Source of the DNA: Glossina fuscipes
Lineage: Eukaryota > Arthropoda > Insecta > Diptera > Glossinidae
Length of the DNA stretch: 64,000 nt
NCBI RefSeq assembly: GCF_014805625.2
Contig: NW_023998422.1
Location: 2,948,210-3,012,209 of the forward strand
Reading direction: 5' to 3'
Positions 1 through 12,230 of this stretch are shown piece after piece. Both the position numbers and the translations under genes were made by a program. Each line of letters begins with the position of its first letter. Positions within the stretch are counted from its first letter, which is position 1. The notes under the pieces were generated by a model. That model did not search any database, was not told the DNA's origin, and saw nothing but the letters and a program-made list of their open reading frames with translations.

Positions 1-2149
1 CGTCCTATTGCTCTTTTTTTTTCTTTTCTATACCACCTAAAAAATAAAATGACATAAAAATAGCTTTCATTTATCGGGACCAAAGCATTGATTGCTTTGG
101 TTTCACATTTCGTCTCATTTCATGTTTTAATCTCATTTGCTTTGCCCTTGCATTTCAAGATAGTAAGCATTGCGATTCGTCATGTGCTAGTTTATGTGCT
201 AGAGATGTCATCATCATCAACATACAGCCACGAAGATATAAAAAGCACCGTATGCTCTAAATACGTCTGCTATTCACTCTAAGATAATCATATTTACTTG
301 CTTAATAGGTGTTGGGAGTAAACAATGACTTGACAACGATCTGAAAAGGTGAAATCTATGATTAACGATCATCACTCAGTCAAAGAAGTTTGGCCTTTAC
401 AAGCCAATACTATGCTCTGGTCATAAATTTTGACTTGGAAGTACTTGTCCAGTTAGGTGAGGCTACTTTGTCTTAACAATTAACATTTAGTGAGATACGG
501 TGTCGTTTTCGAAGTCCAAACAATCCCAAGTGCCAAGTTAGTGTTCGCTATTTCAAATCTTACTCTTGCTTCGGGTCAGGCAGTAAGAGCATAACACTTA
601 TCGACACACCCCTTATTTCTTTCTTTATCTTTCCACACTTCTTTTTTGTGCCTTTCGCCGCCTTACTTAAATATAGGGGGCACACCCTAATTTATTAGTG
701 AGATTTTTTTTAAAAAAAATCAGCTGACTTCATATGCGATTAAGATTAAGAAAGAAGGTGCCTGACTTTGGCAGGGTTCGCTGACACTCGCGTGAAACCC
801 GATAAAACAAATAATTCGCAAAAATCCGTGCCGGCGTTAATCATGCCATCACAAAAAAAGTACCCCTTGGACTAAAACTTAACTTGGTAATGTTAGAACC
901 GTGATGAGAGACAGCACAAGGTATAAGTTGTTTGAATTTATTATAATTGTTATTGAAATCCAGGTGTTAATTACAACAGAGCCTTCTTAATGAAGTTCGG
1001 GCTTTAAGTTATTCATAACGACATCACTGAATTGTTATTATTCATTAAAATAAGTTTAACTTAGTAACATTTTGAAAGGGAAGACTTGTTTATTGCTGGC
1101 TAAAGCAGACCGGCGTGTTAACGCCAGTAGTATTTTTATGGCATAAGAAAAAGTGAATCAAACCAAACTAACCTATGGCCAACTAAATTGGAATCTGTAT
1201 ACCTATAGATGAGTTTGCCCCGTAATTCGGTTTTAATGGCACTTTTTCTTAGATAACCTCACGCTTAAGCTCCACTGTCTTTATATATTAACATACACAT
1301 ACGAAAATAATATTGTGACGGATGATTTGACAGCTTGTTTGTGAAAACGTTTGCTTGCATTTGCCCAATAAATTTTTTGTTGGTAACCTATAGCTAATCT
1401 TAGAGCACCGAAACCAGAATTTTCGTCGTATTTTACTTTTCTAGAGTCACAAGAAAAGTCCTGCAAGATGCAAACTGGTGAATGCGAATGGAGAGGATGT
1501 ATAAACAGAACGCCAAGGTCAAAAGTGGTTTCTTTTCATTAAATTTGATGTTGATGATATGGAAGGCCTGTTCAAGCTGATAACGCTAAGGTAAAAGTAT
1601 TCATTGATGCAAACTAATGCAGAGAGAATAAATTTATCGCATTCGAATGTTCATGAAGATCGTCTTGCATTTTGAACAAATAACCAAAATCGTTTTTCAA
1701 GCAGCAATCCAATACATATTTTATATTTTTCTAACAATACTCTCCTTACCATTCCGAACAGAAATATTTTTTTTTTTCTCATTAAATCCTTAATAACTTT
1801 AAGGTGTTTGTGTAATTAATCTTTGGCATTCATCAGCATTATTCAAGACGAGTAAATAAAATAAAAATTAAATAGTTTTTTAATTTTGGCCAAATACTCT
1901 TTGACCGAAGTATAGATAGGAACAACAGGCTAATCCGTTTACTTGTCTTCTTCTTGTTACTTTCTTTTTAACTTTGTATTGCATGTTTTAATGAAGATGA
2001 AGAGTGAGAAAAAGAGGCGTCTGGATATTGATTGTATTTTTATTTTTTTTTTTAAATCCATTCTCGAAAGTCATTGACAATACCTTGTTCGTATTAAAAA
2101 AAAAGGAAGTAAAATGACTGTAGTGGATCGTGGGCCATTATAAAATATC
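1..2149. other. AT-rich spacer, no gene seen
   Basis: I see only short frames, homopolymer runs and AT-rich sequence on both strands. There is no recognisable protein motif, tRNA shape or member of the repeat families found elsewhere in the window. Confidence 0.5.
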
Positions 2150-2362
2150 ATACTCTGCCCTACAGTTATGCATATAACGTCTTTTCAAAATAGAGCATTA
2201 TATGGGAAGTGGTGGAGCAAATGGTCTAGTCCGGTAAGGTCTCAGTAGTGTTCGTTCTTGGGCCATAACACGTAAGTGTACCAAATTTCATTAAAATACT
2301 TCAAAAGGTTCAACATAAAAAGCAAAATGGACAGACGGACCGACGGACCGACTAGCGCAGAA
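2150..2362 (+). mobile_element. Family A dispersed element, 5' part
   Basis: This begins with tactctgccctacag and runs through the blocks atataacgtcttttcaaaat, gttcttgggccataacac and a run of gacggacc triplets. The same ordered blocks occur at 53571-53874. The 3' terminus seen in other copies (accataagtggtg...) is missing, and a SINE copy follows within about 40 bases. No coding capacity is visible, so it behaves like a non-autonomous element. Which superfamily it belongs to cannot be told from the sequence alone. Confidence 0.6.
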
Positions 2363-2403
2363 TCACCTTCTGAAAATAAGAGTTATTTGGAAACAGTTTA
2401 CAG

Positions 2404-2550
2404 TGGATCTCAACTAACAACTCAATGATCACGGGTTCAAGTCTTAAGTGGGGTAAAGCCGATAGCCTTGGGTACTGCTGCTTCAAGCTCATGGGTACTG
2501 CTGCTTCAAGCTTATTTCTCTGGCTAAATTGATTATAATAATAATAATGA
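2404..2550 (+). mobile_element. SINE family 1, copy 1 (5' decayed)
   Basis: Matches the copies at 18339-18511 and 49594-49767. It shares the B-box-like gggttcaagtctt, the block aaagccgatagcctt, the block ttatttctctggc and an (ATA/ATT)n tail. The A-box end is not recognisable. Inside it, a 23-base unit beginning gggtactgctgcttcaagct is present twice in tandem (2470-2492 and 2493-2515), a duplication the other copies lack. Confidence 0.7.
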
Positions 2551-5500
2551 CGTAATACTGGTTCTAAATTTCTCATTCCACAACGAATTCTCTCTAGCGT
2601 TGGCCAGGTTTTCACTCCTTCCCTATAATAAATCTTTCTGTTTACACTCCGATATGATTGCTATTTATATGTCCATGGCTGTATCAGCGATGTAAGAGTA
2701 GATAAGCGAATAAGCGAATAAGCAAATCGTAAACAAAAGTGTGCTTAAACACGAATTTTGTTGTCGTTGTTAGTGAAAAAAAAAGAAAAAATGTTATAAA
2801 AAGAAAAATTTACAATATTTTTAGATCGATGGCGCTCGCTCACTCTCTGAGCGCAAAAGGAGGGGAGAATTGAAAAAGAAAATTTTCCTTTTAACAGTTT
2901 TTCCTATAAACTAAAGCTTAAGCGATATAACATGACACACATTCACAATTGGCTGCGGACATAACTTTAAATAAATCATTTTCGATAAGCTTTTCATTGA
3001 TCATTGTGGTCAACGATTCAAATCACTATCGCGAGGAAAACTTAATATTCTGCTTTAAATGGGTCTAAGGAGGTCTTCTGATCATACAATGACCGGATGC
3101 TTTATCAAGGCTACAAAAACAAGAACAAGTGTTTTACCTTTCATCCTGAGGGATAGCGGAGGTCAAGGAGTAAGAAGATACAAATTTGAGTCTTTCAGCT
3201 CGCGCCATAAAAGACATAACGTCTTAACATGCTTCGTGTTCCCTATTATCTACAAGAGATTACAACCCAGAGGTTGGAGCTATAAAATGCTTCAAAATTT
3301 TCCCAAAACATTTCCTTGCTTTGCATTAGGCCGCAGACAGACTGACTACTACTAATGAATACACAAAATAGAAGAAGGAATTATTATTATTTTTCTTTTG
3401 TTAGAACTTGTGAGAAATTTATTTTTAATTCGGCACGCGATCGCTTTAGTTATCGTTGAAGCTCAGCTCAATGGTTTTTAAACGACGTAAGAAGTGAATG
3501 ATGCCTAACACCTGTAAAGTGCAATGATAGTAATGATAATCGTCACGTACGATGTTATGTTCCAGAACACTAACAGTCCGAACGCTGAAGGAATCGCTTG
3601 GAAGCAATTTAGTTTTTAGATTTGTTTTTTTTATTTTGCAACCGCTACGTCCATGTGTCTACCTAGTTCTCATAATAGTAATAAATAACAGGATAGAGAG
3701 TTGAAATATGTAAAAGTTGACCACGGTTTATTAACGAGTTGTCTGTAGATCATGTGAATAAAAGTAATAAATGGAAGCGTACGGGTTAAGCATTGGAGCA
3801 GGCAAAGTCAAGCTTTCGCTTAGCAAAGTGAATAGATGACGACATGTCGTACAGACATAATAAAGAATAACGAACAGGTTAAGCATATCGAACAGAAATC
3901 TTCAAATGGCTTATGGCTTCAAAAGTCATAAAGGTAAAGCAATTATGTTTTGCTTTTTGTAGAAAGTGATTATCCAAAATGCAGCCTAAAGCCTTTACAC
4001 TTCTTTAGCGTGTGGCTAACTTTGGATCATTAATTTAATATCCATTTCCATTTTCATCTCTATTTCCATTTTCTTTTTTTTTTTTTTCTTAAAGAAGAAT
4101 TAATTTTAGGTCAATGTGAAAGTATGCATTAACAAAAAGAGTAGCGTTTTTGTTGTAGCCACAACTTTTTCCCATATTTCGGTCATAAAGTATAGGAAAC
4201 TTGCAGAAAAAAAACAACAATCCTAGAAATGAGGCGTTTCTTGATATTTCCAAAAGGTTTGAAGCATTGAATAATCTACCCGACGACTACATCGTTGCAG
4301 TACTAAGAGATTACTCAGGGCTGATAAGAAAACCATCTATGTATTCTTTGCGATCTAGCCTTCACGTACCAGGAGTCACTTTTTGCATGTGACGAAGATT
4401 TTGTCTCCAACACCAGATTTAATTGCTTTGCCAACATTACTCGCTATTAATGGTTTCTAGAAACTGATAACTCAATCCTGAATCTTGCTAAGTACAGGGT
4501 ATTTATTGTGTTTTGACCTTAGTGCTTCTCTTCCCTCTATGCTTGTAAAGCATTTTCATCATATTTGAATCCTTACCTTAGATTTACTTTAAACGTTTGG
4601 AGAGTGTTTTCTTCCCAACCTTAAAATCCTTAAATTCTCCTAAATACATTGGCACGAATGAAGCCTATGCCTGATATGGGTTGTCTAACACTGGGGGATC
4701 GGGAATAGTTTCCACTTATGAAGCAGTGTTTCTCACAAATGCTGCTTTGATGATTCCAAACTAAGCGAAATCGCTAATAATATATGTTGGTGAGATTCTC
4801 TGTGAAAGAATGTCTAACGATCGCTTTACAACACTGAGTGTCAGTACTCAAGCATGCTACAGGCAGGTTTTGGAGAAAGGAAATCTTTTTTTTTTCAATC
4901 TGATCAGTTACTTGGTCCTCTATTTGCAACTGTCAGAAAGAACGGAGGAAAGAAAAAGAACATAGTGCGATGATGTCCGCAACCTACTTGGTACGGGTCC
5001 AATTACTAAGTGTTACGCTTGAGCGGTCGTCCGAAATTTTTGATTAAAATACTACTGCTCGGAATGTCATTAAAAGTTGGGACACGTGTCGTTGGAAGGT
5101 TGCTCGCGTTATACGAAAGACTACAACAACAGTCCACAGTGGATACTTATTTAGTGATGTGCTATATAAAGGCTAAAAAAAAAATTCTTAACTGCTCTCG
5201 TACTTCGCACGCAAAACCAACTATAGGCGAAAGCAACGAAAACCTCTGATACAAACGCAATTTTTTCACTAAACTGATAAAGCAGGCAATGCTTTAGCTG
5301 CTCTACTACTAGACTTTTTTTCTCGATGATTATCAAATTGTTGCTCTTCTTTCGTTCTTCCTCTTCATCACCAGCGCCAGTACAAATTAAATCTTTGTGA
5401 ATTATGCTTGTACGACTTTCAACTCGTTGTAGATATTAAAATCTTATGTAATTTTTGTTTTTTTTTCTTTTTAACTTTAGCAATACTTTAAGTGTAAATA

Positions 5501-6689
5501 ATTTCTGTTTAACTGTTTAACTGTCAGCTAAAGTTATTTATATGGAGAACAAAAATTTATTTTCATATCAATTATAATTTAACATAAAAGTACAGAAGAA
5601 TGAGTTATAAGCCTTTAAAGTTTATACTAAGCATGCATAACTAACTGTTGCAGTGACGATGTTACTGTTGCCTCTTCATATTTAAACAACAACAATAAAT
5701 AAGAAAGGAAGAAAGACAGAGAAATAAAATTAAAAATTTGAAATCTGTTGCCGGAATATACATGTATATGTAAATCTCATGATTCATGTGGCAAATAGAA
5801 TAAATCCGAAACGAATGATGTTTATCTGCAATAACATGAAATTTCTGAGAGGGTGAGCAAAAAAAAAATAAATAAATAGAAAGAAATAACACAAAATCGA
5901 AAAGAAAGAACCGAAGCTAAACAACTAATGCAATAAATATATATTTATAAGAGATTTTTATGTCGGTACGCGCGGTTAAAACGATTCCGAATACTAACAA
6001 CGGCACACCAACGAACAGCCCACATTACATTATTTTACACTTTGTTTAAATTTTATAGTTCATATGAATCAATGTACACGTTCGTTAGTGTGCGAACATG
6101 AAAACGCACGTTGTACACTTAGACGCTTGGACGTAATTCTTTAGACAGTGCTTTTCACTTAAATGCCACTTTTCTTTTGCTCTTACAAGTAATTGCCCCT
6201 AAGCAAGTTAAACACGAAAGCAACTAATGCTTGAGGTTTGAGCGATCTGCGCATAAAGACATGAGATCATCAACTAAGTGAATGGAATGAAAGTTTATTG
6301 TCATTTAAATCGCTTTTTTTTATTAACGCTTCTTCATTTAAGGTGTAAAGCTCTCCTAAACGAGATGTACTGCACACTGTTAGATGTCATTTTTTATTTT
6401 GAATGATACAAACTCGATTTCACATGGAGGTGGAAAATCAATTTCAGTACAACTTGTCGTTACAATTTATTTAATTGTTTGATTTGATAGGCTTCGCGAC
6501 GCTGAACGGTGCTATTGTCAAATGAAAAATTATCAATCAAAAATTATAAAAAGCCATAAGAATAACATTGAAAAGGAAATAGAATGAGGTCACCAATGAG
6601 CAAATGAGAACTTTATTTAAAAAACAAGTAAAACCACTATAGCAGTTCGCGGTCTGCCGTTAAACGCCCTGCATCATCTTAAATTTATT
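2551..6689. other. Spacer without recognisable gene
   Basis: The segment contains short open frames, among them 98 codons at 3059-3355 and 79 at 5010-5249. None carries a motif I recognise, and frames of this length are frequent in the window. A T-rich run sits at 4074-4089. The stretch 3280-3350 ends with a cagacagactgac block reminiscent of family A or B debris, too decayed to assign. Confidence 0.45.
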
Positions 6690-7006
6690 CATACTATAAC
6701 TTATTTTAAAATAAGACTTTGTATGGCAAGTGCTGAAAAACCGTTTTCAACCACGTTGCTTCTTGAGGCAAACCCTGCCAGTGTACCACATTTGATCAAA
6801 ATACCTCAGGAATTTGCTGGCCTTAACCTAAGAAAACAAGAAGCGGACAGAAAGACAGGCAGGCGGAAATGTTTGCATCGATTCAGGAAGTGATGCGGAG
6901 TCAATTGGCATAATAAAAAGTGAGTCTATTTCAAGTCCTTCTAACGGTTGCATATGTCCGCACAACCTTAATACCTATTTGTACCATAAGTGGTGAAGGG
7001 TGTAAC
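6690..7006 (+). mobile_element. Family A dispersed element, near-complete
   Basis: It carries the family blocks in order: cttattttaaaataagac, a gcggacagaaagacaggcag run, a cgattcag block, cataataaaaagtgagtc and cacaaccttaatacc. It ends gtaccataagtggtgaagg, the family 3' terminus. The 5' end is placed only approximately. Frames overlapping 6931-7220 on the minus strand fall largely within it and are not genes. Confidence 0.6.
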
Positions 7007-7377
7007 AAAAGGTAACGAAAAGAGAGCAATTTTGCGTTCGTCTTACGATGCCCGTGCCCGATAAATCGAGAACTTTTTCGCCCGGGCGACGTAGATCGCG
7101 CATCAATAAGTTCCGATAAATTAAGAATGTGTACAAACACAGCTCCTGCCTTACTCTCCGATAATCTTTAAAATAGTCCTTGCAAACACAATTACTAAGG
7201 TTGGAATCAATATCGTGCAACGTATGATTTTTGACCTATCCAGGGTGTAGTTGTGGGTAGATAAAAACTCAATTAAGTATACAAGTACTTGGCTAATTTC
7301 AGCTGCCTATCTCAACTTCTACATCAGTAGGACACTCTATAACGCTGACGAATTCTCGTTCACTGTGGTCACCACCT

Positions 7378-7690
7378 TTTTAGGTAAGTCAAATCCATTT
7401 TTATACCTATCATCGGTGAATGATGGGTGGATGTACGTTCGTTTAATGTAAAGTTTTGCAATGCTCAGAAGGAAGCTTCAGAGACCTTACAAAGCATATA
7501 CATTCTTTATCAGCATTAAATTCTAGATCGATTTCGGCATGTCCATCTGTCCCTTTTTGTAACGAGCGAGCCTGTCTCGTGCTCGCAAAATTAAAGCTAT
7601 CGACTTGAATTTTGGTAGAAACATTGGAAGTTCTAGCATGCAGGTTGATATTGAAAATGGACCAAATCTGTCGAAAGACACCTTTCTTTT
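7378..7690 (+). mobile_element. Family B dispersed element
   Basis: It starts near ttttatacctatcatcgg. The family blocks follow in order: cagaaggaagcttcagag, tagatcgattt, gtccatctgtccc, gctcgcaaaattaaagctat, attttggtagaaacattg and agcatgcaggttgatattg. It ends near cgaaagacacc. The order is the same as at 51082-51400. The 83-codon minus-strand frame here is a shadow of the repeat. Confidence 0.7.
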
Positions 7691-8789
7691 CCAAAAGAAA
7701 TAGAAAAGCTTATTGCGGACAAAACTTACTCATAACTTACGGCAGACAAATCTATAAATAAAAATGAGTTTAAAGATTAAAGTGAGTAGGACGAGTTATC
7801 AAGAAAAAACAGAAACGTAAAGTCCGTAATTGCCCAATTCCGTTAGCTAAGATTATTGACGAGTAGATAGAAGAGCAATATCGTAAAATTAATATAATTA
7901 CTTTGGCGTCACTACACACACGAACACAGACTTCTAAATGTCGAGTTTATTATGAAGTATTCGTTTGTCGTCTTAAATACATTTTGATTTTGTATAACGT
8001 TGTGCTTGGCATTCGATCATGAGTCAGTTATTGATTGAATGTAAATATCTTAGAACATTAAAATTGAAGTCTATTATACGCATAATGTTTATTGTTAGTT
8101 CATAGTAACGTAGGATGAAATTTTATAATTAATAAGCTTGGTGTGCTATACACCATTATATAGTTTTATAATTTCATTTTTATTACACTTTGTTTGTTGT
8201 ATAATTTGTAACAAAATAAAAGTAAAGCTGGAATACGTTGAGACGGCCCAGTTGGGCAATTAACTATTAACTACCTTACCCTTTTCACCAAATTAAATAC
8301 TTATTCAACTTTAATGACAGCAATTATGCCATGAAATGCTAAAACTGCTTTATCCCATAAATCGTGCGATAAATTTGAAATTCATATCTACTAATCTTCA
8401 TCACAAAGCAATAAATCTTATTAGGGCTGTTTGAGGTCTCCATTGTGAAATCGAATGATCTTAAACACTACGCCCTTTATTCACCGCAATCACGTTAAAA
8501 CTCTTGCTAAGGACCACTGTGCCCGCACGCACAGGCAACAGCCCCTGAGTGATTGGTCCTAGGAAAAATAAAAGAAGAAAGGCCACGCCATCTGCCATAA
8601 AAGTGATTATACACGAGGGGGTTCAAAATATGGCTCCAACAAATCAATGGTTCAAACAAATCTTTTATATTCGCTTACTACGCCGTAATACAATTTTTCA
8701 CTGACATTTGTCGAGATATATTAAAGATCACAGATTTTTTTGATGTAAAAACAAAGCGAGGAAGTTGCAAATTATCCGATCGAGTCCAT
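7691..8789. other. Spacer, nothing recognised
   Basis: AT-rich sequence with short frames only. The segment 8460-8560 has higher GC (cgcccttt, cccgcacgcacagg) but no reading frame or motif that I can name. Confidence 0.45.
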
Positions 8790-9175
8790 TTTCAATACTT
8801 TTCGTCCTTGAGCCAAAACATGTCCGCATCCCATATTTCGGAGATTGCGTTCAATATTCATTATCAATGGCGTTCAATTCGCTTGAGTAACAGATAGTAG
8901 ATAAAAACCGCGACGACCAAGTCAGTGTAACCGCCGGTTCCAATCTCAACGGTGTTCTGTGGTCGTAATTATAGTGAGTGCTTAGCCGGTTGGACGTACA
9001 CCAATTAGATTTCAGTCTGGGTGACTGACCATATTCATAAAAAAAAAGAAAGTCCTCTAGGTAGCAACTTGAGTAGAATTCAAACGGACAGACAGATAGA
9101 TAAATAGGTTAAGGCTGATTTAGCAAATGATTCTAAGTCGATTCGTAGAATAAAAGTCAATTCATTCTTGCTGTT
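8790..9175 (+). mobile_element. Family A element split by a tRNA-like insert
   Basis: The left half (8790-8883) matches the family block tcgtccttgagccaaaacat. The right half (about 9065-9175) matches the later blocks acggacagacagatagat and the cgattcg block. Between them lies sequence of the second SINE-like family. The order fits an insertion into an older family A copy, although both halves are diverged and the junctions are approximate. Confidence 0.4.
8884..9030 (+). mobile_element. SINE-like family 2, copy 1
   Basis: It contains cgacgaccaagtcagtg, then a B-box-like ccggttccaatctc, then gtggtcgtaattatagtgag and gcttagccggttgg. The same ordered blocks appear, diverged, at 12035-12230 (minus) and 45918-46110 (plus). 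The A-box is not clear here. A tRNA origin is inferred only from the B-box-like motif. Confidence 0.4.
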
Positions 9176-11264
9176 CTATATAGATCTGCCTAAACTTAAT
9201 CCAGGTGCAGGCCTATTTTTAAGGCAATTTCACGCTATCTTTGTGTTATAAATTTATTAGTAAACACAGTTTCGCCTGCTGCTCCCTATATCGGTTTAAT
9301 TGTGCAATATTGTTCATTAATTAGGGTAGCAAGCATAATCTGTTTTTTCGTCATACAAAAGAAGTGATCTCCTACGAAGAGAGCTAGACATTGCAACTCG
9401 AATGCAATTTATTTTCAGATTCTTTTTATGGTAAAGTACTCCGGACATCGAACTAACTTTCCTAACGGACAAGATAGTGAATGCGGAGCAGGCTTAAATT
9501 TTCGTTTCTGTAAAGAAATTTTTTATTCTTGTTCTCCATTGTTTCAATGTTGAGAAGATGCATTAGTCTGCATACCGAGAGGCTAAAGAGTGGAAATTGT
9601 AAAAAAGCTTTCAAAATTTTATTTTCATTAAACTAATCGATAAAAATGGTTTTCAATCAACGTCTAAGCCTTCTTTTCTTGTTTGATTACCAATTCCTCT
9701 TAGCTAACAGCCAAGAAATTCTTTTGTTTTATTATTACGAATACCATCGCTTGATAATTCGAAAGATAAAAACGCACGTTCACGCATACTATTCACTTTG
9801 AAGTCAAACGGAATATTTCCTAAAAAAAAAAATAAATAAAAATAACGTTCTCTTGGTATGCAAGGTAAAGTAAGAAAACGCATAGTTAACCCAGCTGTGA
9901 AAGAGTTATTTGTGTATTTGTATTTTCGTGATTGTCTCATTTACATAACAAGATAAAACAATAAAACTTAAATACACATTAGATGGATGCTTGTGTCAAA
10001 AGAATTAATTACGAATTTATGAATAATTAATTACTATTTTTGCTTTTCTTTATTATTATTGTTATAGGTATTATTAATAAAGACATAACAACTTGCGCGT
10101 TGTTACCATAAAATTTTCTATTCGATCTTTCGTTCGCAGCTTCTTTCCTTTTAGCTCTCATTGTCCAAAAAAAAAACGAAAATGATCAAGATGATAATAG
10201 CGACGTTCTTATCGTACACTTTCTTTACAATGCACCTACGGTGTGACTACTTAGGTATGTAAATATGAGAAAGGAATTCTTATATAAAAAGTAAATGTTT
10301 ATTGCATGAAAAGATAAAGAAAATATTGAATTGTGTGGAAGTGTTGACCTGGTAGCTGGCTATACCTTTTCCCTTTCTCTCGATGGTAATTTATGGATGT
10401 CAAGTCTACAAAAATCTTTCCATCCTTCGTACGAACCAAAACCTTGCTCAACATGTGTTTGATCCACCGATGTAAACGAGTGGTAATCTCGCAAGGGCAT
10501 GAGTCTTGCGAGTAAACTGTATGGGTTGGTACTTAACTGTTCACAGCTGCGTACCGGTTATGCCATATGAATGGAACGACGAATGTGGAATGAAAAAAGT
10601 GCCATTGGGTTGCTATTTGCTGTGTCTTTTTTAACAACGTAGTAATTTTGATATCATAACTGGCTCCAAATTTACAAATATATAGTAATAAAGATTGAAT
10701 TACGAACTGCTTACGCCTTTTTTACGGTAGTCTTGAAAATAATTATCATTCAATTTCGATATCGGGACCAAAGAGTAAAATCGAGAGAGTTACGTGGCGA
10801 ATGATTTCATTCTCAAAACAAATTTGTGCCGAACTATCCTTGTTTGTGTTGATCTAGTGGTACGCTTGCTTCCCACATTCATAAAGCTTTATGGTCATAG
10901 ACTAACTTGTTTTGAAGAAATTGTGTGGCTAACTACAGAAAGTACGTTAAATGAAATACTTTTTTTGCCACTGTCTAGAATTAATTGCTATTTTTCTGTT
11001 AAAAAAATGCCGAATAAGCGAACATTGACTTTCATGGATACGTTAAGCGAGCCGGTTATCTATATTTTCGGAGACAAATATGATTTCAAAAGGCTGCATA
11101 ACAAATGGAATCATCGACTGAACCATATTAATATAATTTGCTTTTTAAGTGAGTAAAAAAATAGATTTAAAATCTAAAAAAAAGTTTAGTTCGCTGAGAG
11201 GGGGTTCCAAAGAATATTTTTTATGCAAAGCCGCGCTTCAACGACTAAAAAAATTCATTTTTCA
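9176..11264. other. Spacer with two unassigned open frames
   Basis: At 10794-11156 (plus) there is a 120-codon frame that opens with GTG rather than ATG. It ends in a GTGAGT sequence that would make a good splice donor. I recognise no domain in it. A 66-codon minus-strand frame lies about 10330-10530, also without a motif. The rest is AT-rich sequence with no repeat family assigned. Confidence 0.35.
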
Positions 11265-11267
11265 TCT

Positions 11268-11960
11268 TATTTTTGCAAATTCCTTTTTTGTATCCATCAC
11301 CGATAGGTCAAACCCAAATTTTAATTGAGGTATGTCCGTCTGTCCGTCTGTGTCATATCTGTTGTAAATATTCTCCTGGCCGCAAAATGGAGCTGTCGAC
11401 TTAAAATTTGGAAGACGCAATGAAAGATCTTGCACGCAGGTTAGTATTAAAAATGGGCTAAATCGTATCAAAGACACGCCTAGAGTATTGCGTAGAGTAA
11501 CGACATCTCTGTTTTTCGAAAGGAATAAAATATTGGTTACTTGCTGTTTACCTATATACTGCAAGAGATATACCTACCAAAAATTTGAACTTATGTTCTA
11601 CGGGTGATGTTGCAGTGCCTCTCCTAAATTCGTAAATATTAACCGCGCCTAACCTATTACTATAGTGTATCGAAATTTAATTTTTTTCTCAATACGTTTA
11701 TTACCACGCATGCCCTTATGTCCATCTATCGTCCGACCAGCAATATCTGTAGTAAACATTCTCCCGTTAGCAAAAAGGAAGATATCGTCTACAAACTTCC
11801 AAGAGGATTTGGACCTAAACTTTTCAAAAGGCACTCCCGCAACGCACAAAACGCTTATTCTGTGGGAGATTCTGTAGAAAATTGGAAAAAATCGGCCACG
11901 CCTTTTTGTAGCATGTCACAATATCATTTTAAAACATGTATAATACGTTGATGGTCTCGA
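11268..11960 (+). mobile_element. Family B element, two-unit form
   Basis: The first unit (11268 to about 11650) runs from gtatccatcaccgatagg through gtccgtctgtccgtctg, ggccgcaaaatggagct, cttgcacgcaggttagt and aaagacacgcc. It then continues through accgcgcc and attactatagtgtatcg. A second related unit (about 11660-11960) follows in the same orientation, with cttatgtccatctatcg, gtaaacattctcccg and cggccacgcc. Copies at 51082-51860 and 27530-28105 have the same two-unit layout. All overlapping frames here are repeat shadows. Confidence 0.65.
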
Positions 11961-12034
11961 AAGAAGTTAGCCAAATGCGAAAGAGATAGGGAGCGTCCGT
12001 AGCCTTTGTCCCCAACTGGTAAGTGTTTAGCTTT

Positions 12035-12230
12035 ACAACTTACCGAGCTCTACAGCTACGACGAAATATAGTCAAACTACGCTGAGATTTGAACACGTGA
12101 ACATCGCCTTGGTGGTCGCGAGTATAATCTACTCGTCGGTGCGACAGCCACAAGAGACTCCATCGTAAATACCTGCAGAGTTTCACGTATCGACGAAATT
12201 CGGCTTCGTCTGACTTTAACCTGCGGCCAG
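12035..12230 (-). mobile_element. SINE-like family 2, copy 2
   Basis: Read on the minus strand it gives ctcgcgaccaccaaggcgat, a B-box-like gtgttcaaatctc, gtcgtagctgtagagctcgg and further on gctaaacacttaccagttg. These blocks correspond in order to the copies at 8884-9030 and 45918-46110. The 5' boundary is uncertain. Confidence 0.4.

Noticed and set aside
10794..11156. 120-codon plus frame followed by GTGAGT
   Set aside because: The start is GTG, not ATG; there is no good acceptor, no motif, and the donor overlaps the frame's own stop. Kept only as a remark in the spacer entry.
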